From the IMG/VR virus record IMGVR_UViG_3300033153_008305, positions 1 through 42,616 of that record: a DNA stretch of 42,616 nt, one strand, 5' to 3'. The position numbers were made by a program, and so were the translations under genes. This stretch comes from a virus. Shown here piece after piece: positions 13,808 through 21,067 of the stretch (position 1 is its first letter; every line of letters starts with the position of its first letter). The notes under the pieces were generated by a model, which was not told the origin of the DNA, did no database searches, and was given only the letters and a program-made list of their open reading frames with translations.

Positions 13808-15184
13808 ATGAGGCAGCGGTTAACGGTCCGCGAATTCAAATCCCTAGCCGAGAGCGCCGAAGCCCTCGAGCGCTGCCTCGTACCCAAAGCATTTTTCTGC
13901 GACGTCGTACCGGTGTCCAAGTCTGAGACAGGCGCGGCGCAAGAGCTTCAGTTCACACTCTCCACCGCCGACGTCGACCGAGACAACGACAGCATCGACC
14001 CGGCGGGTTGGGACCTACGGTCCTTCGAAAAAGCCGGGACGGTTCTCTGGGCACACGACTATAGTCTACCGCCCATCGCTCGCCCGACGCGCGCGTGGGT
14101 TGAGAACGACAAGCTCTTGGCCACCGCCGAGTTCACCAGCGCCGATATGCCGCACCCCCTCGGGCTAGGGTTTGGCGATACGGTTGCGCGGATGTATCGC
14201 GAGGGTATCCTCCGCGCTGTGTCTGTCGGCTTTCGCCCGATAGAGTTTGACGTCAACGCCGAGCGCGGCAACGGCGCCCTCGACTTCAAGCGCCAGGAGC
14301 TACTCGAGTTCTCCGCGGTGCCCGTGCCAGCTAACCCCCAAGCGCTTATGCACGCCAAGGGTTTTGACATGCGCCCGATCTACGATTGGTGTGAGCATAG
14401 TCTCGACACCGGCAACTATCATGTTTCACGTGAAACTTTGGAGATCGCCCATAAGGCGCTACGTCGGTATGCGGCGCCACCGCGGAAAAGGAAACCCATG
14501 ACCGTCATTGGCAAGCTCAGAACGATGCTCACTCCCAAGGCCGCCATTAGTTATGGCCAGGCCCACTCGGCTGGCACGCCTAAGGCGCCTGAGGATTTTG
14601 AGTGGGACCTCGCGGCCGAGGTCGACGCCGCGGACATTGAAGACCTCAAAGCAATGTCCGCATGGGTCGACGCGGAAAGCCCTGATGACAAGGGCTCTTA
14701 CAAGCTGCCCCATCACCAGGCCGATGAGAACTACCGCCTTGTATGGGGCGGGCTGGCCGAGGCAATGAAGGACCTACTAAGCGGCGGCGGCGGCGTCCCA
14801 GAAGACGACAGGCAAGGCGTGCACGAACACCTGGCTGCCCACTATGCTGAGTATGAAAAAGAGGCACCCGAGTTCAAGTCCTATTCTGACGAAGAACTTC
14901 AAAAGATTTTCGAAGAGGCCGAGGACGAAGACGAAGGCGAGGCCGTTGCGGGCCTCGACGTTGCCGACCTCGTGGCTCGACTTGAGGCGCTAGAGGTAGC
15001 CGTCGCAAGCCTGTTGGCTAGCGGCGACGAGGCGGCGGTTGAAGAGCAAGACGACAAAGCCGCGCTGGCCCCCGCTGCAAAGGGCTGGCTGTTGGACGAA
15101 GAAGCCGTATTGGGCGAGGTCAAGCAGTTGTTTGCGGACCTCGTAGATCAGAAACTGCGAGCCCTTACGGGTGAGCTTGATTAG
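13808..15184 (+). CDS. HK97-type prohead protease (peptidase S78) with C-terminal extension
   Basis: Cleaves scaffold and capsid precursor during head maturation. The peptidase S78 domain shows STADVDRDNDSIDPAGWD, the catalytic His in LWAHDY (about residue 83), the Ser in RAVSVGF (about 138) and LEFSAVPVPANP (about 167). From about residue 240 there is a second domain with SYKLPHH..D..Y.LVWGGL.EAM..LL..GGGV found in many phage head proteases. An acidic coiled tail that may act as scaffold follows. I chose the ATG at 13808 (GAGG six bases upstream); a GTG at 13739 would add 23 residues. The gene contains a parS-like palindrome at 14422. Confidence 0.88.
   Translation: MRQRLTVREFKSLAESAEALERCLVPKAFFCDVVPVSKSETGAAQELQFTLSTADVDRDNDSIDPAGWDLRSFEKAGTVLWAHDYSLPPIARPTRAWVENDKLLATAEFTSADMPHPLGLGFGDTVARMYREGILRAVSVGFRPIEFDVNAERGNGALDFKRQELLEFSAVPVPANPQALMHAKGFDMRPIYDWCEHSLDTGNYHVSRETLEIAHKALRRYAAPPRKRKPMTVIGKLRTMLTPKAAISYGQAHSAGTPKAPEDFEWDLAAEVDAADIEDLKAMSAWVDAESPDDKGSYKLPHHQADENYRLVWGGLAEAMKDLLSGGGGVPEDDRQGVHEHLAAHYAEYEKEAPEFKSYSDEELQKIFEEAEDEDEGEAVAGLDVADLVARLEALEVAVASLLASGDEAAVEEQDDKAALAPAAKGWLLDEEAVLGEVKQLFADLVDQKLRALTGELD
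14422..14437. promoter_or_regulatory. parS-like 16-bp centromere palindrome
   Basis: TGTTTCACGTGAAACT matches the bacterial chromosomal parS consensus TGTTTCACGTGAAACA at 15 of 16 positions, and its central 14 bases are a perfect palindrome. It sits inside the protease gene, in codons for H-V-S-R-E-T. I saw no other copy in the window. No ParA or ParB gene is present, so any function would depend on host ParB. Binding is inference. Confidence 0.6.
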
Positions 15185-15193
15185 GAGATCATC

Positions 15194-16426
15194 GTGAGTG
15201 ACAAAGGACTACCTGAGGAATATCAGGCGCAAGTCAAGGCACTTCGCGACGCGCTCACCCCGGCGCTTGCGGAGATGATTGAAGACAAACTGGCGAAAGC
15301 CGCGGAGAAGCCCAAGGGCTCGCCCGTTGCAGCGCCGAGCTACCCGGCGAAACCCAAGGCCGTCAAGGGCGCACGCGCGGCCCGCTGTCTGACCTATCTG
15401 TATCAAAGTGGAAACAACGTTGAGCGCGCAATTTCCATGGCGGAAGATTCCGGCGATTCTGAATTCGCCGCGACGTGGGGTGCCTCTGTTGAGATGCAGA
15501 GCCACCGCGCCAAGGCCATGTCGATGGAATCGTTGACGGCAGGCGGCGCTTTGCTGCCTCCCGAGTTCGCGATGGAAATCATCGAAGAGCTTGGGGCCAA
15601 AGCGGTCGTGATGTCTATGGGCGTAACTACGCTGCCCATGAACGGTTCACTTACATTGCCCTACATCGACACAGCTTCGTCTGCTGCTTATGTCGGCGAA
15701 GCGGCCAACGCGACCGAGAGTTCGCCCACGACTGGCCAGCTGCAGTTGCAGGACAAGACCCTCATCGCGCTCTCGGCCCTGTCAAACCAGTTGCTGCGCA
15801 ACGGTGGCCCGCGGGTTGAGAAGGCCATCACCGACCAACTCATCCGCGTGCTCAAGCGCAAGATGGATGTCACGCTGTTGCGCTCGGTCGGGTCTTCGAA
15901 CGAGCCAACCGGCATGCTATACCTGGTTGACAGCTCAAACAAGTTTGACGCCACCTCGTCGGTGACGGTCGCCGGGGTTACGACTAACCTCGGGCAATGC
16001 GTCTACAAACTTATGAATAACGATGTCGACCTTGATATCGCGCCAGGATGGATCTTCTCACCGCGCTCGTATCAGTATCTGACGACCGCGCGCGACGCCA
16101 ATAGCAACCTGGTATGGGGCGGCGAGATGGCGGCAGGAACCCTCTATGGGTTCCCGTTCAAGGTCACTTCGCAAATCCCTGAGAACCTCGGCGGTGGTAC
16201 TGAGTCCGAAGTCTACTTGGCCGCGTTCAACGAGCTGGTGCTCGGCGAGTCAGAGCAAATGGAAGTCGCCATTTTCCCCGACGGCTCGTACTACAATGGG
16301 TCCTCTGTAGTCTCGGGTATCAGTACCTACCAGACTCCCATACGTATCGTCGCCCGCCATGACTTCGCTTGCCAGCGAAGAGGCAAAGCCATCTCAGTCA
16401 TGGAAGCCGTGAAATGGGGCGCGTAA
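15194..16426 (+). CDS. Major capsid protein (HK97 fold)
   Basis: 410 residues. Residues 1-110 are charged and helical, like an HK97 delta/scaffold domain. From about residue 113 the mature coat begins (SLTAGGALLPPEFAMEII), with the family's TLPMNGSLTLPYIDT..AAYVGEA segment and the ALSALSNQLLR..GP and IAPGWIFSPRSYQYL motifs. The upstream protease probably cleaves around residue 105-112. The start GTG has AGGAG seven bases upstream. It forms the icosahedral shell. Confidence 0.93.
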   Translation: MSDKGLPEEYQAQVKALRDALTPALAEMIEDKLAKAAEKPKGSPVAAPSYPAKPKAVKGARAARCLTYLYQSGNNVERAISMAEDSGDSEFAATWGASVEMQSHRAKAMSMESLTAGGALLPPEFAMEIIEELGAKAVVMSMGVTTLPMNGSLTLPYIDTASSAAYVGEAANATESSPTTGQLQLQDKTLIALSALSNQLLRNGGPRVEKAITDQLIRVLKRKMDVTLLRSVGSSNEPTGMLYLVDSSNKFDATSSVTVAGVTTNLGQCVYKLMNNDVDLDIAPGWIFSPRSYQYLTTARDANSNLVWGGEMAAGTLYGFPFKVTSQIPENLGGGTESEVYLAAFNELVLGESEQMEVAIFPDGSYYNGSSVVSGISTYQTPIRIVARHDFACQRRGKAISVMEAVKWGA

Positions 16427-16455
16427 CAGCTTTGCTGCAAGGAAAGGTTTAAGTC

Positions 16456-16929
16456 ATGTTGCATCCAAAAACTGACCTAGTCAATCAAGTCAAGGTATCC
16501 GAAGCCGGGTCCCAGGCGGATTCGAGCGGCGACACTATCATCCTTACCGCCGGCGCCACGGAAGACGCTGTCGAGGTAACGGGTCTCACCATCGACCGTC
16601 TCGGTTATGAGTCTTGTGTTTTCGCGCTGGGGTCGATTGCGACGCTGGCCAATACCAAAACGATTAGCTTCGGCGTCAAGTATCAAACTAGCGCTGACGA
16701 TTCAACTTGGGACACGGCGGTCGTGTTGCAGGCTGCAACAGTGCTCGACACGGGCGATGGCGTGGCCACCACGTTCCACGGCGCGGTTGAGTTGGGTCTC
16801 AAGCTGTCTTCGTTGAAGCGATACATTCGTTTCAACATCACTCCTGACATGAGCGCCACGAGCGTTGATACGGCCATTTGGTCGGCAGTATGTATCCTTG
16901 CTGGCCCACGCGTTTTGCCGGCCGCCTAG
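16456..16929 (+). CDS. Putative head decoration or virion structural protein
   Basis: 157 residues following the capsid gene after an AAGGAAAGG leader. It is beta-rich and has no signal or membrane segment. The internal pattern SFGVKYQTSADDSTWD resembles small jelly-roll virion proteins. Its position right after the capsid gene is where decoration or stabilisation proteins usually lie. No family assigned with certainty. Confidence 0.6.
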   Translation: MLHPKTDLVNQVKVSEAGSQADSSGDTIILTAGATEDAVEVTGLTIDRLGYESCVFALGSIATLANTKTISFGVKYQTSADDSTWDTAVVLQAATVLDTGDGVATTFHGAVELGLKLSSLKRYIRFNITPDMSATSVDTAIWSAVCILAGPRVLPAA

Positions 16930-16937
16930 GGTAACCG

Positions 16938-17198
16938 ATGGCGGATGACAAACTAGTGCTCGTGCGATTCCGCAACGGGTGGTCAAAGTGGAACTCAGGC
17001 GAGGTGGCTGGTTTTGACACAGCCACCGCGCGCAAGATCACGAGCGGCGACGCACCGCCCGCGGTCTTGGTCAAGCAACCTGAGCCCATGAAAGCCCCCG
17101 TTGTAGAGCGCATGGTCACGAAAGCAGAACCCAAGAAAACCGTTCCCAAGTCTCGCTTCGGTGGGCTTGGGCGTGGAAGCAATCGTTCCCGTGACTAG
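16938..17198 (+). CDS. Small head-region protein
   Basis: 86 residues. The first ~45 match a pattern frequent in phage head operons (V.VRF...W..WN.GE.AGF....A..I..G.APP); the rest is a basic, Pro/Lys-rich tail that looks disordered. A related pattern (AGF....A.....M.PPAA) occurs in the small gene at 19073. Probably a minor structural or connector-associated protein. Confidence 0.6.
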   Translation: MADDKLVLVRFRNGWSKWNSGEVAGFDTATARKITSGDAPPAVLVKQPEPMKAPVVERMVTKAEPKKTVPKSRFGGLGRGSNRSRD

Positions 17199-17231
17199 GT
17201 CAATGCACACGTCCTAGTTTGGGAGCATGTT

Positions 17232-17261
17232 GCCGGGTCCCGTCTCACCCCGGGACTCGGC
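17232..17261 (+). terminator. 11-bp GC-rich stem-loop between head genes
   Basis: GCCGGGTCCCG pairs with CGGGACTCGGC (one G-U) around the loop TCTCACCC. No T-run follows and the next start codon is 13 bases downstream, so it may act as a partial terminator or attenuator separating capsid-level from connector-level expression. Confidence 0.5.
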
Positions 17262-17274
17262 AGCCTAAGGGCCT

Positions 17275-17934
17275 ATGATGGTTGCTCTTGCAGACAACGC
17301 GTTGACTACGCTTGCGGATCTCAAGACCCAACTAGGCATTAGTGGGGCGACTGAGGACAACGAACTCACCCGCATCATTAACGTTGCATCGCAAACCCTC
17401 GAGAACCAAATCGGTCGCAAGCTCTATTATGAAGCCAGTATATCGGAAGACCTCGGTGGTTACGGCACGCCCCAACTCGCGCTGAGTCGCACCCCATTGG
17501 TCTCCATCACCTCGGTCACATTCGACAGCACGACGGTGCCCGCGGCGGATTATGAGACATACAGTCTTGACGCGGGCCTGATCTACCGCCCCGGCGGATG
17601 GTCGTGGACTACGCCAACGCTGGGCAACATCACGAGCGACCCATTCCCCGGCTACGAGCGCAAGCTCTATACGGTCGTCTATGACGGCGGGTGGGTAACG
17701 CCACAGCAGGTCGGAGTCCCGACGCCCGTGCGAACCCTACCATACGACCTCGAAGAGGCGGCGTTGCGGATCGCTTCTGGTATCTATCGGATGCGGGGCC
17801 GAGACCCATCGATCAACTCCGAGCGGCTGATGTCTTGGAACGTGTCCTATAACGCTTCGGCCATCACCGGCGTTGCGTTTGATGCATACGTGCGCGGCGT
17901 TATCGCGAGTTACCAGCGGGTGTCCTTTGCCTAA
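17275..17934 (+). CDS. Head-tail connector (gp6-like adaptor)
   Basis: 219 residues, matching the longer form of the phage head-tail connector family (HK97 gp6/SPP1 gp15-like). It has an N-terminal helical TLADLKTQLGI..ATEDNELTRIINVAS..LE..IGR, a beta-rich middle (LSRTPLVSITSVTFD...YSLDAGLIYRP..W) and C-terminal helices (L..AALRIASGIYR.RG). It docks to the portal and forms the first connector ring. Start ATG 17275 or 17278. Confidence 0.8.
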   Translation: MMVALADNALTTLADLKTQLGISGATEDNELTRIINVASQTLENQIGRKLYYEASISEDLGGYGTPQLALSRTPLVSITSVTFDSTTVPAADYETYSLDAGLIYRPGGWSWTTPTLGNITSDPFPGYERKLYTVVYDGGWVTPQQVGVPTPVRTLPYDLEEAALRIASGIYRMRGRDPSINSERLMSWNVSYNASAITGVAFDAYVRGVIASYQRVSFA

Positions 17935-17935
17935 T

Positions 17936-18247
17936 ATGGACCACCTCCTAACGGACACGATCAGTTACTCCTTGGTCACAGGCGTGGGCACAGCGGGGGA
18001 CCCCACCTATGGGTCGATCCTGACCACTACGGCGCGGGTAGAGGAAGACACCAAGCTAACGCAAACGCCCGACGGCGCCGAGTGGGTGAGCTTCCACAAG
18101 CTCACCACCAAGACCTCGTTACCTGTTGGCTCACGCATATGGTTGCCCGGCCGAAGCACTAGCGACGCGGATGCCGCGGACGAAGTTGACGCGATCAAGA
18201 AAGCCTCATTGCCCGGCGGTGGCACACTCTACGAGGTCATCTGCTAG
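17936..18247 (+). CDS. Head closure/stopper-like protein
   Basis: 103 residues, a short beta-barrel-like protein at the position of head-closure (SPP1 gp16-like) genes. The C-terminal half shows the W.P....DAADEVD.IKKAS.PGGG..YEV arrangement seen in such proteins. The ATG is two bases after the connector stop, and its stop overlaps the next GTG. Call based on size, gene order and weak pattern. Confidence 0.6.
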   Translation: MDHLLTDTISYSLVTGVGTAGDPTYGSILTTTARVEEDTKLTQTPDGAEWVSFHKLTTKTSLPVGSRIWLPGRSTSDADAADEVDAIKKASLPGGGTLYEVIC

Positions 18248-18672
18248 TGGGCATCAAGGTCAAAGTCGAGGGCGGCGATAAGGTCGCGAAGAACCTCAGG
18301 AAGCAACACCTTGGGTACAACGGCGCGGTGGCTGCCGCGCTATATCAGCTAGGCCTCATGGTTGACAGCAAGGCGACGAAGCGTGTCCCGGTCGACACCA
18401 ACACGTTGAGACGTTCCCACTATGTGGCCCCGCCAACCGGTATGCCGCGGCCCGTCGTCGAGATAGGCTTTGGCACCGACTATGCGGTCCCGGTGCATGA
18501 GCGCGTCGAAGTGTTCCACAAGGTTGGCGGCCCGCTATATCTCAAGAGTTCCTTCGACGAGGTTCTTTCCGGATTCAAGCGCAAGTTTGCCAAGCTCGTT
18601 AAGAAGAACCTGCGGGCCAAGGTAGGCATGGGCATCATCGGCGGCGGCGCGCCAACAAAGCCGAACGCATGA
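18247..18672 (+). CDS. HK97 gp10-like neck/tail-completion protein
   Basis: 141 residues, typical of the HK97 gp10-like family. VKVEGGDKVAKNLRK at the start is followed by a helix, then the RVPVDTNTLRRSHYV motif and a GFGTDYAVPVHE strand near residue 78. It probably helps to attach or complete the tail. GTG start overlaps the previous TAG (TAGTG). Confidence 0.8.
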   Translation: MGIKVKVEGGDKVAKNLRKQHLGYNGAVAAALYQLGLMVDSKATKRVPVDTNTLRRSHYVAPPTGMPRPVVEIGFGTDYAVPVHERVEVFHKVGGPLYLKSSFDEVLSGFKRKFAKLVKKNLRAKVGMGIIGGGAPTKPNA

Positions 18673-19070
18673 GTACCCCCGCCGCAACTATCGCGAGCTA
18701 TATCGGAACGAACGTGGCCGCGCTCACCTATAACACGAACATTTTCGAGGGACCGGTACGCCCACCCTCCGCGTACATCCCGCATAATTGCGCGTTCGTT
18801 CTCACGACCGGCGGGCCCGCGCCAGAAGCGTTCCTCGGAGAGACCAACGCGTGGCGACAGTTCTCGATTCAGATCCGGGTGCGTCGAAACAAAAATGACT
18901 ATGACGGCGGGCTAACCCTGGCGCGGTCCATCCGCGACGCGATTCATTATGCGTCAATAGCGGGTTATTTCGATGTGTTGGTGACGACCTCAGATCCGAA
19001 CTACCTCGGGCAAGACGCCGAGGGGCATCACGAATGGTCACTGCCGGCGACCATGATCATAAAGGAGTGA
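18669..19070 (+). CDS. Tail terminator/minor capsid-like protein
   Basis: 133 residues in the tail-terminator position, just before the small genes and tube gene. Central motif FSIQIRVRRN..DYDGGLTLARSIRDAIH resembles phage minor-capsid/tail-terminator families. It probably caps the tail tube at the neck. Confidence 0.65.
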   Translation: MSTPAATIASYIGTNVAALTYNTNIFEGPVRPPSAYIPHNCAFVLTTGGPAPEAFLGETNAWRQFSIQIRVRRNKNDYDGGLTLARSIRDAIHYASIAGYFDVLVTTSDPNYLGQDAEGHHEWSLPATMIIKE

Positions 19071-19072
19071 CG

Positions 19073-19294
19073 ATGCTCGTGCATATGTACATCGGCCAGC
19101 GCGTTCCCAAAGGCAAATCTGGCGCGACCATCTACCACGCCGGGTTCGACTTCGAAGTCGCCGAAGATCTGGCGCGAGAATGGATGGCCATGGATCCGCC
19201 GGCGGCGGCCGCCGTAACCGTGGCCCCGCCAGAATCAGAATCAGAACCAAAAGAGGCGCCGCAGGTTGATCCCGACGCGCCCGAGGAGGACTAG
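19073..19294 (+). CDS. Small structural-region protein with acidic tail
   Basis: 73 residues, AAGGAG six bases before the ATG. The N-terminal part (HAGFDFEVAEDLAREWM) resembles the small protein at 16938, and the C-terminal third is Glu/Pro-rich. Its last ~50 bases recur downstream at 19645-19695 as part of a tandem duplication. Function unknown. Confidence 0.6.
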   Translation: MLVHMYIGQRVPKGKSGATIYHAGFDFEVAEDLAREWMAMDPPAAAAVTVAPPESESEPKEAPQVDPDAPEED

Positions 19295-19296
19295 TC

Positions 19297-19638
19297 ATGG
19301 CGGCCTTTACGGTGCAAGTTATTGATTCGCCCCACGGCGGTGAGCTTCAAAACGCTACATTTACCCAAGCCTCGGCCTCGGATACGTGGACCAATACCGG
19401 CAACGAACTCGTGATTATCGACAACGGCCATAGTGGCCCGCTTGACTCAGTATTCGTCAGTGTCGCTAATGAGTATGGTCGCACCGGAGATCTAACGGTG
19501 ACAACGACGAACGCAAGAATATCCGTCGCCGGCCCGTTCCCCCCCCATCTCTGGAACTCAGCCGCCGGCCTTTGCACCATAACTCACGCAGACTTTACTC
19601 TGATGACGGTGGCCGTTGTCAGGTTCTCGAAAGTCTAA
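19297..19638 (+). CDS. Small beta-rich virion protein, duplicate copy 1
   Basis: 113 residues, paralogous to the next gene: shared HGGELQ, FVSVANEYGRTGDLT and AGPFP..LWN..GL...TH. The composition suggests a small beta-sandwich, such as a tail-tube decoration or head-surface protein. GAGGAGG at 19283-19289 precedes the ATG. Exact role unknown. Confidence 0.7.
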   Translation: MAAFTVQVIDSPHGGELQNATFTQASASDTWTNTGNELVIIDNGHSGPLDSVFVSVANEYGRTGDLTVTTTNARISVAGPFPPHLWNSAAGLCTITHADFTLMTVAVVRFSKV

Positions 19639-19700
19639 GTGACGTCAGAACCCCAAGAGGCGCCGCAGGCTAATCCCGACGCGCCACAGGAGATTTACCC

Positions 19701-20039
19701 ATGGCAGCCTTGACGGTGGAAACCATTGGCCCGCACGGCGGGGAGCTTCAAGACATTTCGTTCACGGCCGTGTCCGCTTCTGATACGTTTGTCAATAGCG
19801 GTCGCGAGTTGATCATCATCAAAAACGGCGACGGCAGCCCTCGCGACTCCGTCGTTGTTAGCGTTGCAGATGAGTATGGCCGCACCGGAGATCTCACGAT
19901 CACTACGGCAAATGCCGAGCAATCAACGGCCGGGCCGTTCCCGACCCGCCTTTGGAATAACGGCGGCGGGCTTGTAACGGTAACCCACGCGTACACCACG
20001 AGCATCACCATTGCCGTTGTACAGTATCAAAGGAGCTAG
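19701..20039 (+). CDS. Small beta-rich virion protein, duplicate copy 2
   Basis: 112 residues, roughly 55-60% identical by eye to its upstream copy and in the same orientation. Conserved core: VSVADEYGRTGDLTITT and AGPFPTRLWN. ACAGGAG precedes the ATG. The upstream 60 bases are a decayed duplicate of the end of the 19073 gene, showing how the copy arose. It ends three bases before the tube gene. Confidence 0.7.
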   Translation: MAALTVETIGPHGGELQDISFTAVSASDTFVNSGRELIIIKNGDGSPRDSVVVSVADEYGRTGDLTITTANAEQSTAGPFPTRLWNNGGGLVTVTHAYTTSITIAVVQYQRS

Positions 20040-20041
20040 TC

Positions 20042-20461
20042 ATGACTGACGTGAAGGGTAGATCTGGCGTCTTGCAGGTATCGGTTGCGGGCTCGTCGTA
20101 TACGGCGGTCGGCGGGGTCAAAGACGTTTCTATGAGTTTCAGTGGCGCCACGATCGAGGTGACCGATTTTGACTCGGCCGGTTGGCAGCAATTTCTTTCC
20201 GGCAACCGCACGATGACGCTATCGGCAACAATGAATTATGATGAGGCGGATGCCGGTCAAGATATCATTTGGACGTCCAACCATGCGTCAACGACGATAT
20301 ACTACCGCTGGCGCCCGGGCGGTTCGACGTCGACCCTTATGCAATGGGTCTCCCAGGGCATCATCACGAGCCTAGAAGAAACCCAAGCCCAGGATGGGGC
20401 AGCTGAGCTGAGCATGGATATCCAGCTGACCGGCACGCCGACGATGTCGGCGCAATCCTAA
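20042..20461 (+). CDS. Major tail tube protein
   Basis: 139 residues of the TP901-1/phage-tail-2 type: GRSGVLQVSV......VGGVKDVSMSFSGATIEVTDFDSAGWQQFLSGNRTMTLSA is a textbook N-terminal half, followed by the strand-rich WRPGG segment and a hydrophobic end. It polymerises into the tail tube around the tape measure. It precedes the frameshifted chaperone pair, as in other siphoviruses. Confidence 0.88.
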   Translation: MTDVKGRSGVLQVSVAGSSYTAVGGVKDVSMSFSGATIEVTDFDSAGWQQFLSGNRTMTLSATMNYDEADAGQDIIWTSNHASTTIYYRWRPGGSTSTLMQWVSQGIITSLEETQAQDGAAELSMDIQLTGTPTMSAQS

Positions 20462-20474
20462 TAGGAGTTTACCA

Positions 20475-20792
20475 GTGGCCAGCGACATCAAGATCAAGCT
20501 AGGCGCGGAAGAATACAATCTGCGCTTCAGTTTTCGTGCCCTCAAAGAGATCCGCGAAGCGTTTGGGAAACCGGTGCAAACCTACCTCGCCGAGGTTGGA
20601 AGCGACATAACGGAAACGGACATCGCGACAGTTTTCGAGGCAGCGCTCCGCGCCGGTGGAAACGTGGTCCCCATAGATCAACTGCTAGACCTAATGGAGA
20701 TGCCTCTAATGCCCTACTATACCGAGCTGTTGACGCGCGGCCTAGGGGGCGAGACCGAGGGAAAAAAAGTGGCGAGCGAGACGACGGAGTAG
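20475..20792 (+). CDS. Tail assembly chaperone (G-type product)
   Basis: 105 residues from a GTG with AGGAG eight bases upstream. Sequence LRFSFRALKEIREAFGKPV... is typical of tail assembly chaperones that coat the tape measure. The C-terminal codons GGA AAA AAA GTG contain a slippery A-AAA-AAA heptamer at 20762-20768. A -1 shift there extends the protein into the overlapping frame (see the next entry). The 0-frame stop is at 20790. Confidence 0.85.
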   Translation: MASDIKIKLGAEEYNLRFSFRALKEIREAFGKPVQTYLAEVGSDITETDIATVFEAALRAGGNVVPIDQLLDLMEMPLMPYYTELLTRGLGGETEGKKVASETTE

Positions 20793-21067
20793 AACCGTTA
20801 CTCTTGCTCGCCTTAGAGGCAGGCCTTACCCTCGAACAGTTTTGGGGTCTGACTCAACAGGAGCTAGGTTGGTATCTGACGGCGTGGCGCAAGCGAGAGA
20901 ATAGGCGCCTAGAGGTACTAGCCTGGCACGCGGCAAACATTATGAGCTGTTGGACAAAGCGACCCGTCAAGCCCGCGAGCTTATTGAACAAGAGCACGAG
21001 CTTATTGGGTATGTCCAAGGCCGCGGCCAAGGGTCACCTCGGCGCGAGGGGTAAAGATGGCGACTAA
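20768..21067 (+). CDS. Tail assembly chaperone T-type extension via programmed -1 frameshift
   Basis: The -1 frame is open from the slippery site to 21067 and encodes LTLEQFWGLTQQELGWYLTAW and following helices, the usual second part of GT-type chaperones. It has no ribosome binding site of its own, so it should be made only as a G-T fusion of about 197 residues at a few percent of G. The fusion is known in this gene position to recruit tail tube and tape measure. The frame ends inside the tape measure start. Confidence 0.85.
   Translation, partial: SGERDDGVEPLLLLALEAGLTLEQFWGLTQQELGWYLTAWRKRENRRLEVLAWHAANIMSCWTKRPVKPASLLNKSTSLLGMSKAAAKGHLGARGKDGD

Larger units (their letters stand above)
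19241..20039. repeat. Tandem duplication with 404-base offset
   Basis: The segment from 19241 to about 19640 is repeated from 19645 to 20039. Anchors shifted by exactly 404 bases include TCAGAACC (19241/19645) and the start codons 19297/19701. The second unit carries a non-coding relic of the upstream gene's 3' end between the two copies. The copies have diverged, so it is an old duplication kept as two genes. Confidence 0.8.
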
